From Anopheles merus (taxonomy: Eukaryota > Arthropoda > Insecta > Diptera > Culicidae), in the NCBI RefSeq assembly GCF_017562075.2, contig NC_054082.1, positions 24,564,460 through 24,628,459 on the forward strand: 64,000 nt of DNA, given 5' to 3'. Positions 46,382-58,300 of this stretch are shown piece by piece. Within the stretch, counting starts at the first letter, position 1. Every line of letters begins with the position of its first letter. Position numbers and translations under genes: made by a program. The notes under the pieces were generated by a model that saw only the letters and a list, made by a program, of their open reading frames with translations, did not search any database and had not been told where the DNA came from.

Positions 46382-48826
46382 TTAGGCTTCGTCCAAAATA
46401 GCCTTCGCAGAGAAATGCAGCATACGATCGGCGGGTACCTTCTGCTGTTCGACCACCACGATAGTGTTGCCGGTCGGTTTGAGCAGCTCCTTGGGCAGGT
46501 AGGTCGTAACCTGCGGTCCAACCACTGGCCAGTAGCGTCCCAGATTGAAACCATTGATAAAGATGAAACCCTGCGGAGAAGCGAAGCAAATATATCTCAC
46601 TAAGGACCCTATGTATCGGGAGGGAACTGATCGACACCGTACCTTGCCCCATCCGTCCATGTTGATGTAGGTATCGTGAATCTCGGACGCCGGAACGTCA
46701 AACACCGCCTTCAGCACAACCGGCCCATGCACGGCCATTCCGCGACCATTCACACCGGAACCACCGGAAACGGTATTGATGAACTGTTCCACCTTGCTGT
46801 AGTCATCGAACGAATAGCCGGTGATCTTCCACTGCTCCAGCTCCTTGGTGTACGGTTCGGCGAACGTTTGAATAGTGACGTTGCCCAAAATGCCCTGCGA
46901 TTTAGGAGTCAAATAAGAAGGGTTCGGAAGCAGTACAGTTGAACAGCTCTCATAATGCCGGCTTACCTTGTAGTCATCGAGGATATCGAAGTTGATGCGC
47001 CCTTGGTTCTCCACGAGAATGGAAAGCTCCGAGCCGTAACCGGCGGTGAGGGGAAGCGAATCGATAGCGTTCTCCCTAGCCAACGTACCGGCGAGGAACT
47101 AAAATTTGGTAGCGAAGAAGAGCCAATTGATAATTGCTACACTTATCAGGATTATGCCGGCATTCGAGTCGTATCTGTACGCTACCTGGTCCAAGTACAC
47201 CTGCGCCCTATCGTGCAGACCGTTGATAGTGAGCATATTGGGGTCACGTGTCAGCTTCGGCAGGGTCGTCTCGTACAGCACGAAGCCCGAGTTCTGGTTC
47301 AGCGCTTCGAAGGTAAGCAGCTGGCCCTCCTTGTTGGCGGCCTCTACACCGAGCATTGCCCGGCCACGCTCCGAAAGAATCGTATCAACCATGGTCAGGT
47401 GCATAGCTTCCAGCGTCATCTTCGGCGCTGGATCCGGAATCGGCATCACTGCCAGCGGAATGTACTGAAAAATGTATCACAATTGATATGATATGTTAGT
47501 CTTTCACTAACACTAACACTAACATCACAAGCACCCTCCCTTTGCGCTTACCTCTCCAATGATGTCCCGGAAGATGGTGTACTTCATCGTCGGATCGCCC
47601 GCCTCATCCATGGGTGCATCGTAATCGTACGACGTAATGTCCGCCATATACTTGCCCAGCCCCCAATCGTTAGCACCGGCCCAGAACCCAAAGTTAGTGC
47701 CACCGAAGTACATGTAGAAGTCGACGTTCCAACCGTCCCGCAGCATCTTGCGCAGCGTGGCCGCCAACGGTTGGGCCGGTCGGCGCTGGTTCGATTCCTG
47801 CCAGTGCGTAAGCCACCCGGTGTAGAACTCGGTGTTGACCAGCGGACCCTTCGGTTGGTACGAGCGCACCTTGGCCGCGTGCGTATCGACCTCCTCCTCC
47901 GTCATCAGCCCAAAGTCGGTCGTTATGAACACACCATCGATCTGGCCGCAACCGATCTCGTCGTCGTACGGCCGGTCGACCGTGAACAGCACCGCCTTGT
48001 CCTGCACGTACCGCTCCGTCTGCTGCTTCAGGAAGTTCAGGTACGGCTTGTCGCACTTGCCGAACGCACCGTACTCGTTCTCGATCTGCACCATGATGAT
48101 GGGCCCACCGTTACCGTACATGTACGGTTCCATGCGGCTCATCAGCTCGCCGTACCACTTGCGCACCTCCTCCAGGTAGTTGGCGTCGCTGGTGCGCACC
48201 GCAATGCCCGGGTACTTGTTGAACAGCCAGTACGGTAGACCACCCTGATGGGAGAAGAATATCGCGGAGATTGAAAGGTTACAAACTTCCACCCGTTTCA
48301 GTGTTGTGGGTTGAGCTTACATTGTCAATCTCGGCACAGATGTACGGGCCCGGGCGAAGGATCACGTAAAGATCCTCCTCGATCGCCGCCTCGATGATGT
48401 CGGTAACGTTCGCGATACCCTCCCAGTTGTACACGCCGTCGCGCGGGTTGTGCAGTGACCACTGGACGTACAGGTCGACCGCATTCAGCCCGCCGGCACG
48501 CAACGTGCGCAGCTTCGTGCGCCACGTTTCGGGCAGGGCGCGGAAGTAATGGAACGATCCAGCCACGTACCGGAAGTCCTTACCGTCCATCACGAACGTG
48601 TCCCGCTCATAGTCGATTTTAAACGATCGCTCCGCCTTTGGTGGAAGAAGCATGAAACGAAGATAGTGAGAATTGAAATCAATCGCAAACCTTCCGTCGG
48701 GGTGTAGCGGCAAAGGCAAAGTGTTCGGATCGGATGATATTCACTGCACATATCATCACACGTTACCTTCACCGAGCCAGCGAAGGCCAGGCACAGCGCC
48801 AGGACGGTGGCGCTACGAAGCCACAT
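46382..48826 (-). CDS. GH35 beta-galactosidase, gene C
   Basis: Seven exons on the minus strand: 48826-48767, 48635-48321, 48244-47552, 47464-47186, 47098-46967, 46894-46643 and 46570-46382 (1920 nt, 639 residues). MWLRSATVLALCLAFAGSVK is a signal peptide. Acid/base Glu182 is in IENEYGAF and nucleophile Glu264 in NTEFYTGWLTHWQE. FGGTNFGFWAGANDWG and the C-terminal INGFNLGRYWP block are present. Its introns differ widely from genes A and B: it has lost those inside the barrel and has extra ones near the C-terminus, so it is the oldest branch of the cluster. The exon 2 acceptor reads AAAG rather than CAG or TAG, which is unusual but keeps frame. A separate upstream exon at 49499-49612 can replace exon 1. 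GATA-like AGATAAG/TGATAAG words occur upstream near 49348 and 49412. Confidence 0.93.
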
Positions 48827-49498
48827 GATTTGCAACACACACACTTTTGCCAAACACAAACAGAACTCCCTCCCCGTATATTCCTAGGTCAAATTTGTGC
48901 GAGACCGTGGCGGCGTGTGGTGCACCGGTCGGCAGTCAGCGAAAAACTGATCATGCGTTGTTGCACGGTAGCGTTCATTACAAAATCTCGCGACTACCTT
49001 TTATTTACCCCAGCGGCGGCGGAGCAGGTGGAGGGGTTGGTTTATCATCAATCGCCAACACCAATACGGTTTGATGGCGTTTTTTTTTTAATTTCGTCGC
49101 CGAGCTGGCATTAAGGTAGCGCGGTACCGCCGCCGAAGCGTGCCAACACTATCACAAGGACGAGTGAATCCTTATGCTAATTCGATACTCCACGGTGCGC
49201 ATTGGACGTTTCAGTGGAAACATGGGTAAACAAACTAATTTAAATATTAATTTCAATCGAACACGTTGCCCTTCTTGTCCTGTGATTTGTGATCACCCTT
49301 CTCCTCACATGATGCCCCTAGCTAGCGTGTGGCGGAAACGGGACTTGTGATAAGACAATTATCGAGAAGCTCCCAGTCTATCTGGTGATGGTTCTTCTCT
49401 CCTGTTGGGTCAGCTTGATAAGATTGTACCGCCTAATTATTAGCCAGCCGGTCGGTGACCAGTGTTTGGTCGCGTTTGGAATAATGGGAAAATCTTAC

Positions 49499-49612
49499 TT
49501 CGTCCCCACCGTCGTCGTCACTCTGCAGCCCGAACACGAGCCCCAACGTTAGCGCCAGCACCACCACCAGCACGACACCGCAGATACCGAGCAGCTTCGT
49601 TCGACGGATCAT
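49499..49612 (-). CDS. Candidate alternative first exon of gene C: type II signal anchor
   Basis: The minus strand has ATG at 49612, then 38 codons: MIRRTKLLG, a 23-residue hydrophobic run (ICGVVLVVVLALTLGLVFGL), then the acidic stretch QSDDDGGDE. It ends at 49499 against a GTAAGA donor in phase 0. Gene C exon 2 (48635) also starts in phase 0, so the splice would give a type II membrane-anchored beta-galactosidase instead of the secreted form from exon 1. Positive residues before the hydrophobic run and acidic ones after it fit an N-in, C-out anchor. The open frame continues upstream without a clear start other than this ATG. It could instead be an unrelated first exon of another gene. Confidence 0.5.
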
Positions 49613-50937
49613 CCTCACTATTACTCGCCGTTGTGCATCCGTTCCCACAGGTAATGCGGACAAGACTGATAGGGCGGTTAATCTGGCTGTTGCGTTTTAG
49701 CGTGCTCTGATACGGGATTGGAGTGTCCTTCGGGATGATAATACACTTGGGGGTCGATTTAAAAGTACTTACGGGTAACCGAATTAGATTTTTTAAATTC
49801 AAATTTGAAGTGCATTTTGTCGCACTTATACATAAACAATAAATCAAACGTTTTCTCGTTAATTAGCTGAGCATCATTCTGATAGATTCAATCAACCAAT
49901 CGCTTCCCGCATAATTGAACTGATGCATAATCGGAACGTAGTTAGGCGCAAACATGTGGGTCACATCGCTTTCACTGTAATTGGTTTAAACGGAGGATTT
50001 AAGTGAGGACAGAGGATTAATAAGGGTAAGAGCGAGGGGAAGATGTGGAATTTTTAATACCCGTACATAAATTTATGAATCTCGGCACAAAACTCGACGT
50101 TGGAAACATTTGAAAAAAAGACCAAGTTACAGCTACCGGCTAACAGATGGCGCTACAAGAAAGTACTTGCCGACGGCTGTTGTTTGCAATGGCAGCGAGT
50201 AGAACCAATTGAGCCGTTTTTTTATGCTTCGTGTAGTTTTTAATGTAGTTTAGCATGTTTTACATATACACAATGTTTAAACGTTAATAAAATACAAATG
50301 AAAACTATGTCATTCGACCCAAAAGTGCACCCTGAGCGCGTATGGGACTGATCTAGATCAGTTGAGCATATTTTACCCCTTACCGTCATCACGGGGGTTG
50401 CTCATCGGTAAATAACACCCTCTCTCTCACACACATACACACATACATTCAACACCAATGTCGTTAGATATGGGCACGAACGATGCTGCTAATGCGCCGT
50501 TTACACACATAGGGCAATGCGTTCGATCGATCGATGGCAAATGCAGCGCTGTTCCCTTCGACCAAACAAAAGGGCTGGAAAACCAAATTGATGAATATCG
50601 TTACATGTTTTGTTGGTATTTTTAAAATGTTTAATAACATAAAAATAACAAATATTTTTTATTTTACCCACAGTCAGAGGTTACGAAATTATTGGGAAGC
50701 ATTTTTTTTTCGAAAAATAAACAAAATTAAAGGATGTTTAGCAGATGACAGACAGAGGGATTTGGGTATGAAAAATTATCAGGTAAAATTTTGTAAAAAT
50801 CCAATTTCATAAATTGACTAATATTACTAATTTAGTGAACACATAACGCAACGAAAAGCAAAATCAACATCATTCACAAATGATTAAAATTTGATATTTT
50901 GTTACAGTATTTTAGAAATTGTAAATAATTACTTTTA

Positions 50938-51145
50938 GAGCCGGTCTGGTGGTACAGTCGTTAACTTGTACGACGTAACAACATGCCCGTCATGGGTTCA
51001 AGTCCCTAATAGACCGTGCTCCTATACGCAGAACTGACTATCCTGCTATGGTAACAATAAGTCACTGAAAGCCAAGCTCACTTTACTAGTGGGTACTGGC
51101 AGGCCTTGACCGACAGCGGTTGTTGCGCCAAAGAAGAAGAAGAAG
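50938..51145 (+). mobile_element. Complete tRNA-derived SINE, SINE200 family
   Basis: A 208-bp element begins GAGCCGGTCTGGTGGTACAG (tRNA-like A-box region) and carries a B-box GGTTCAAGTCC at 50995-51005. It ends in an (AAG)n tail. It is flanked by 15-bp target-site duplications: AAATAATTACTTTTA at 50923-50937 and AAATAATTAATTTTA at 51146-51160, one mismatch. The internal pol III boxes, tail and duplication make it a SINE inserted by retrotransposition. I recognise its sequence as Anopheles SINE200, which supports the species assignment; this rests on memory, not a search. Confidence 0.93.
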
Positions 51146-52339
51146 AAATAATTAATTTTAATTGCTAAACCAATGTTAGACAGTGATTATATATTCGATG
51201 AATCACAAAAAAGATAGATCGCCCACAGCACAGCATAACGCCAACATGTTGTACCACTTGTCCCTTCGCCATGGAAACTGCGCAGAAGCTGCCGAAGATT
51301 GCACGCACACATCGCTACACCCGTCCGCGCAAGCATGCATTCCGAAACCCGAACGGAACGCACATTCGTTCGCCTCCTCCTCGGCTGTGCAGTGGACAAA
51401 TCATCAAGCCCCCAACAGTAATGTTAGTCGCTCTCGGCAGCACCTAGCACACAATAGCAGTGTGGTGTTCGTTCCCGGTTCCCTTGCCAAACGCGACACG
51501 CCAGCGATGCCGCGCTAAGATACCAACAAGATCTCGGTGCGTACGCCGTCGTTTCGCGTGACCCTCGCTGCGGACGACATTTATTATTGTATCTGCCCAC
51601 TCCGAACCCTGCGTGCGTGTGGTTTGCGGAGGTGCTTTAAACGCGTGTGTGGTGTTCTACCGTCCTTCTTCTTGTTTGTTCAGCAATTGATTGATTATAA
51701 TTTCTTTTATCGTGGGGTGTTTCTTTTTGTATGTGTGTGTGTTGTGTTATGTGAATTTTACACACCGCTAGCGCTTGGCTGGTGGTGTAGTATGGGTGAA
51801 GATTCCGTGGCAGCGCATTCCAACAGAACAGTGAGTGAGCGTGTGCGCTTATCAGTGTCGGCTGCCCCGGTGGTTGGTTCCGTGAGCGTGGATTTTTTTT
51901 TAGTTTTTTGTGGCCCAAGCCCCTTTGGAGTTCCCTCGCCCTGGCACTGTCCTCGGCGTGCCTGTACACGTAAACACGTCAAGACATCAAGCGCTGGCGT
52001 GTTGTATGGGGGTCGGTCGTGCAAATTCTCGTCCACCATCATCATCACCATCATCATCAGCACAGCACCCTCCGCAAAAGGGGGTTGTAGGTAGCGCGCA
52101 CCCCACGACGACTGATTACGTCAACGTTTATTCGAGAAGCGCTTTTGCTGTTGTGGGGCAAAAACCACGAACCGACCAACCCACTCACACATACACACAC
52201 ACACAGAGACAGACGCACGTCCCTAGTAAGGGGTTGGGGATTGGAGAGCATACTGGTACGCGCGATCGACGTTCTAAAGGGGGGTGAGATCTTCTCGCGC
52301 GCGCGAACCAACTGATCGCATGTGTAAACGATCACGCAA

Positions 52340-52370
<31 letters not shown>

Positions 52371-52954
52371 TGAGGGCTAGAGACTCCGTGCTGTGCCTAT
52401 ATCGATTCATATTCATAGAAATTAATTTATGTGTTTTTCTCCCTCTTCTTCTTTTTTGTATTCGGCATAATTTGGTACAGTTTCAGTGTGTCTTCCCAAG
52501 CAACACAGCATCCGTTTGGCCACTGTTGGCCGTTTGAAGATTGTTTCGTTCGCAAAAAAGTCTCGTTTTCTGCACCGAACCGCTCGAGAGGCGTGTAAGG
52601 TACAACGGCAGAGAAAGTGTCGTGAAGAAAGTGGCATTCCAACGGGGAGGCCAGTGCGTTATCCGGGTCTGAGATCAAGTGCCTTCCAAGTGTGTGTTTG
52701 TGTCTGCGAGTGTGGGTATGTTCATGTGAAGAAGTGAAAGATAAGATTGGCAGTTTTACATCCCATTCCCAAAAAAAAAAAATCATAAATTTTGTGTACT
52801 GATTCCTGTCCTGTACGGCAACGTGCAAAAAGGGCGTGCAAAGTGCACTTGTCCCCTGCTGGTGTGTGGTAGTGGCTATAAGTAAGTGAGTGTGTGTGTG
52901 TGTTTGTAGCGAAGGTAGCCGGAGGCGGCGGTAAAAGCGGCACAACGCGACAAC

Positions 52955-55254
52955 ATGATACACGTAGGTGACAATACCTGGAACCTGAAGGTCTACATTA
53001 CCGACCTTCAGGTGCAGAAAACGCTGCGTGTCCGGGGCGATCTGCACATCGGCGGTGTAATGCTGCGTCTGGTCGATCCAGGTAAGTGTCCCCCCCCCGC
53101 CCCCTTCCCTTTGAACGTGGTGGGCCCGTGTTTCTGTGTGTCTGTGTTTGTATGTGCGTGGATAACATTGTGGTGAGAACGACGGCCGCGGTTGCACACC
53201 AAAACCGGACCACTTGCGCGAGCTAGCTGCTGGTGTCTTTGTGGGGAGGGAAAAAGGAAAATAAACTCGCGAAAGTATATGGCGAAAAAATCTCCTCCAA
53301 CTGGACATCACTGGCGGGAGGTTGCCGGTGGACCAGTTGCGTTGGCCTGCGGTGCAGTTGCCTTTGGCAGGCGGCAGGTGTGTATGACCCATTGGAATGC
53401 GCTTTTACCCATCACACGGCACTTTGGTGTTAAAAGATTGTACCCATGGGTGGTGTTACGCATCGTAACGCATCAGGCGTTATGTTTACCTTATCTACTG
53501 TAAGGCTTGGACAGTAGTGGGCTGGGTGATAAAATGAGCAAAATTCAAACAAAGTGGCTTTAGAATGGTGTGCAAATTACTCCCAAAACAGAGGAAATAG
53601 TCTTGAAAACACGATTAATCTATTTTAAAGCAGTAACAGCTTTAATATTAAAAATTATTCTACTTTTTGTAGTCAAATTGAATTCTGTTGCACCACACTT
53701 GTTGGGTATTCTATGGGTAACACACATGAGATCGTACCTAAAACTTTTACCAGTTGCATATTGCCACGAGTCACGAGAACCGAAATATGACTCAGGCAGA
53801 ACTAGATTAATGGTGTGTTGTCACGGAGCAATGAAGCAGAGGCACTTTCACGAATGTTTTCCAACGATTGTCAAAGAAACTATTCTATGAAGTGCATATC
53901 CTCCCGATTCGTGCGCAGGAATCTTCAGCAATTGGAGTAATTATGCATAATACTTTATTGGGTAACGAATTGGGTATCATAGTAGCACAGTCAAAGGCAT
54001 AAAACAACATCATATTCCACTTAGAAACAGGACATGGATTAATTGATTTTTTTAAATAGCATAACCATCATGGAGGAATTCTACAAAAAAAGGACTGGGA
54101 TACTCGTGAGATACAACTAATTATTCAGAGCTATACTTCATATACGTAGTAAAGTATTATACTAAATAACGATACTAAAAATTTAGAAAATAAATCCCGA
54201 CAATATTGAAAATTAAAGTAAATTATTGGACAAGAAGTAAGAACGGCAGGTCCTCCGATCATCCGATCTTATTGTCGCTTGAACTAAATTGTAAACATAA
54301 CTATAGGTCTAATGAAACCATCAAAAGACTTCTTTGATTCAAGCCTCTACATCTAAGGTCACAGTCACCGACAGCGGTCCAAAGATTGCTGAACACGCTC
54401 TCGTCCACATTATAATGTCTGTTTGCACTTACCGCAGAGTTAATTAATGCCCCCGCGAGCGGGGCGGCGCCGATAAGATGTCGAGTCCAACTCCAACTGT
54501 GCAAAAAGCTCTCGGGCACGGGTGAACCTGCAACCAAATGTGCAACACAGTTCGCATTTTTCGCCTTCTGCACCAGTGCATGGTGCGCCGCCGTGTGTTC
54601 CATTGGCTCCATTCCATTGGTCTCTGTGTGCGTGTGTATGTGTGTTGTGTTTTACGGCTTGTCAGGCCCCAGTGCAAAAACCCGTTCCCAATACTGGAAT
54701 GCCGTCGTTGCCCGTTTGCTTGCAAAAAAACAAAAACAACACCACTACACTTGAAGAAACCTCCCCGCGCGATTGGCGTTCCAAAGTTCGCACTGTGTGT
54801 GTGTGTTGGCGGAACCAACATTTTCGCCCATCAAAAAAGGGGAAGGATTGTCCAAGGCACGCGCTCGCAATCAAGTCCCCGCGGGACCCGTGCTGGCTTT
54901 TCAACATTCACGTCGTGCCAGCGCCTGGGCTGCCTAACAAATCTCGTACCGGATGTACGTACCCCCCCCCGCCCTTCACCGGAACCAACGCAGGCCCGGA
55001 TGTGTGTGTGTATGTGTGGGGATCGAAAAGTTGCAGTTCAGATCAGTGTGACTCACGGACCAAAAATAATTATTTGGCCATCATCCCAGACGGCAGGAAG
55101 GTGAAGTGGCTGCTTACGTCATCGTCGCGTTGTTGGACTTCCCGTCGTTTGAATGCAGGAGGATTGAGAAATAATTATGGTGCAAAACTTCGGTTCCGGA
55201 TGTTGAACTTTCTTATTGTTCGTCCTTACGATTTACGAGTTTTTTATTTTCCTT

Positions 55255-55301
<47 letters not shown>

Positions 55302-58300
55302 CTGATTTCATACCATTTCACCTTGGCCGGTCGCGTTCGCTCATCATTGCTAACGCACCCTTTATTTACATTCTACAGCATCCCCTACCTAACCCTCAGG
55401 GCCATGCATGCAGGCCCGTGTGTTTGTGTGAGTGCGTCGTCTACAGGCGGGGTTTAAAAAGGAAAAGAAAGTGTTTGTCTTCCCAGCGGGCCAGGAAGGT
55501 AACTCACCATCATTTGGCGTTAACACGTCAGCGGGAAGAGCGGGCGAGATCCGTCCCTCCTTCTCGCGCTGGTACGATCGGTCCCTCGCGTAGATCGGTT
55601 GCGGCGTCTTTCGGTTTGCGGCTCAGTTTTCGATAGTTATTAATAGAATATTTTCATTTATTGAGGTGTTTGAAGCGCGAGTAAGAAAGGGCAAGTTGGG
55701 AAAGAGAACGCGTTCTTCATTCAGTTGCGATTGCTCGTCCTGCGGGGATCGCTCGAGACGATGCCCTTCTACGCAACTCACACTAATGTTTTGGGCGTCA
55801 AACGTGAAGGCACCGGGCGCGCCTACCGCAGATCAACTATTCGTCTGTCATCAACAACAACAACAAGAACACGTACACTAATAGCACGAAGACACGGAGG
55901 GAGGCGGGGGAGTAGTAGTACGTGCCGAGGCCGAAGGGCTGACCGGTAGCAATTCGAGATACCACCTAATACACAACACTACTGACCCGCAAGCTGATGA
56001 CGCAGCACTTACGACGAACGGTAGCCACCCAGCACAGGCAGCTTATGGCCGCGGATGGATTGAATCTGCTGCTGCCAACCACACCTCGAAGCGAGAGAGC
56101 ACTACATACACACACACACACACACACACACCGAGCGCGTTCGAATAATGGGGTGAGATAAACAAGCCGCGCGCGCGCGATCCTCAGTGATCAGCAGCAC
56201 CAACACCACTTTGAACTGCGCGTCTCGACGAAAGATTTATCTTCCCTTTTGGTTGGTCGGTGTATGTGTGTGCTGGGTGCTGATGAGTCGCTCGAGTGCT
56301 GCACCGTATCGCGCCTATATGGGCTGTGTGTAGAGGTACGCGCGATGCCTTCATACACCTGATAAAGATGGCAATGGCGACGCTACTATCGCGACCCGGT
56401 GGTGTATTAAATGGCCGTCGGTTCTCGTGGTAAACACTAATTGAAGGGGGCGTTCCTTTTGACGATTTGTTATAATTTTACCTACATTATCGGACCTTCT
56501 TGCTCCAAGGCTGGATGGATTGGAATTTAATTGGGAAAAGTTTGTTTAAAACTAAAATATAAATTGCACTACAAAGGGAAAAAAGGGAAAGCAAAACTCA
56601 CCATCATACGCTGTCGCAGCACGGTTCGTTCGCTTGCATCCATCCGCACCACAGCCGTATAGCAATGTGGTCTTGTTCTTGCTCCATCTCCATCCCAACC
56701 ATCCAGTTCGGTTCACCTCAGTTCACTCCTTCCCTCAAGCCCATAATACGACGATGGCATACACTGCGAAGGTACCGTTTTCTTTGCCCGCCGCACTCTT
56801 ACCATATAAGGAACTCGTCCTTGGTTTCATTTTAAGCTGTGTCCGCGCCAGTGCCTCCGGTTCCGCCATCGCGTTATGGTCGTCGTGCGTGATCATGCTG
56901 CAGCAGCAGCATCATCATAACTACTTCGCTCGCACAGGGTGTTTCGGTGATCATCGGGTCTCTCTGTCTCGCTTCATCGCCCAAAAACAGCCGTGTCAAG
57001 GAAGTTCGAACTGCTTGTTCGAGGGTGTAGTGGAAGGGAGAAACCTTGCACAAGACGGGCGTGAATTCTAATGCATTCCCCTCTCGCACCAAGTTTCATC
57101 CCCGCACACACAAACATTACATTACCAGCACACATGGTGTTTAATATTTTGTTTACGAAAATACGGCCGACCGTTTCCTTCGGTCGCTCTTTTGCCCGGA
57201 TCGATCCAAGACAGGCGGCCGGGGGAGCAAGAGAGGGGGCGGATACGACGCACGTAAAACAAAACACATCAACACACTTGTTCCCACACACCTCATCGTT
57301 CGTGCGGAGGCAATCTGCGTCCTCCCTTCCGATGGGGCTATACTGGGATTCTTAAAACCATCAAGTCCCTCAATCATTTCCACACGGACCAAACGCAATG
57401 TAGCGCGTCCGCGCGTACACACACACACACACGCACGCATACCATCACTCCCAAGACGCGTTTGAATGATGCACAACAGACAGAAAGACCTTGTCGCGCA
57501 CTGGTCTTGTACTCCTATCCGCTGCGTAGCCATGGTTGCGCGTTGAGCTAATGGTTCGGCTCCATGCGTCTATACACCTTGGGCAATAGTGCGCCTACGA
57601 GCGAGCAAACGAATGATGATCGTTTGTGTGTGTGTGTGTGTGCGGGTTGAGAGGAAGTAGAAGTGAGGGGACACACACGCACACATTCAGGCCCACTCCG
57701 GGAAAGGAAGTAGCGCAGACGGTTCCGATCGACAATCTCGACATCGGAAGAAACCCCGATGGTGCTAGAAACTATTCCATTGAGCACATTGAGCACGCCG
57801 TGTTTCTTCTTCCTCCACCTCCTCTTTCACGTTCACGTTTGTCAGCCCGTTGGTACTTGGTACCGCAGGCCTGCTTTAATCAGAACTCCTTGAAGCGGAT
57901 GATCTAATGTGTGGAAGGAGGTATTGCGGAGGTGACTGGTCAGGCCGCCGAGGGATTTCATCGCAGCTTGTGTCTCATTTACATTCGAAGGATCGGGCGT
58001 GTTTGTTTATGCTAAATTAATGGTGGACAATCTCCGATACCGTCAAACGGGGACGGTTCAGTAGTCGCCACAGCAACCCTAGATCAGATCGATTGCGCCA
58101 TCTGAGTTGGCCTTGGATTGAAAGGAATGATGTCGTGTTGTGTGTTGAAGTTAGGTTCAGGTCTATGAAAATGTTACATGAACCATTTTCGGACGTTTTT
58201 TGCATACCAATACGGATACAAACTAATTTCAACATAATTTTAAATTACGTTTTGGGAAAAAATATGTAATTTTTTTTTAAATAAATAGAAAAATCCGGAT

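Larger units (their letters stand above)
48827..52954. other. Gene C upstream region, SINE and kindlin 5' region
   Basis: Besides the candidate exon (49499-49612) and the SINE (50938-51145), no coding gene is supported. From about 49.8 to 50.9 kb the DNA is AT-rich. From 51.2 to 52.95 kb it is mixed, with GA and CA/GT runs (for example GA at 52346-52370), and should contain the kindlin promoter and leader. Confidence 0.5.

Noticed and set aside
50940..51010. tRNA gene
   Set aside because: The A- and B-box likeness belongs to the SINE head; there is no cloverleaf with a proper acceptor stem, and the 3' part, tail and target duplication show a retroposon.
54522..55301. 259-codon frame in the first kindlin intron
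   Set aside because: Ends in a poly-Cys/Val run from the GT microsatellite and has no recognisable domain.
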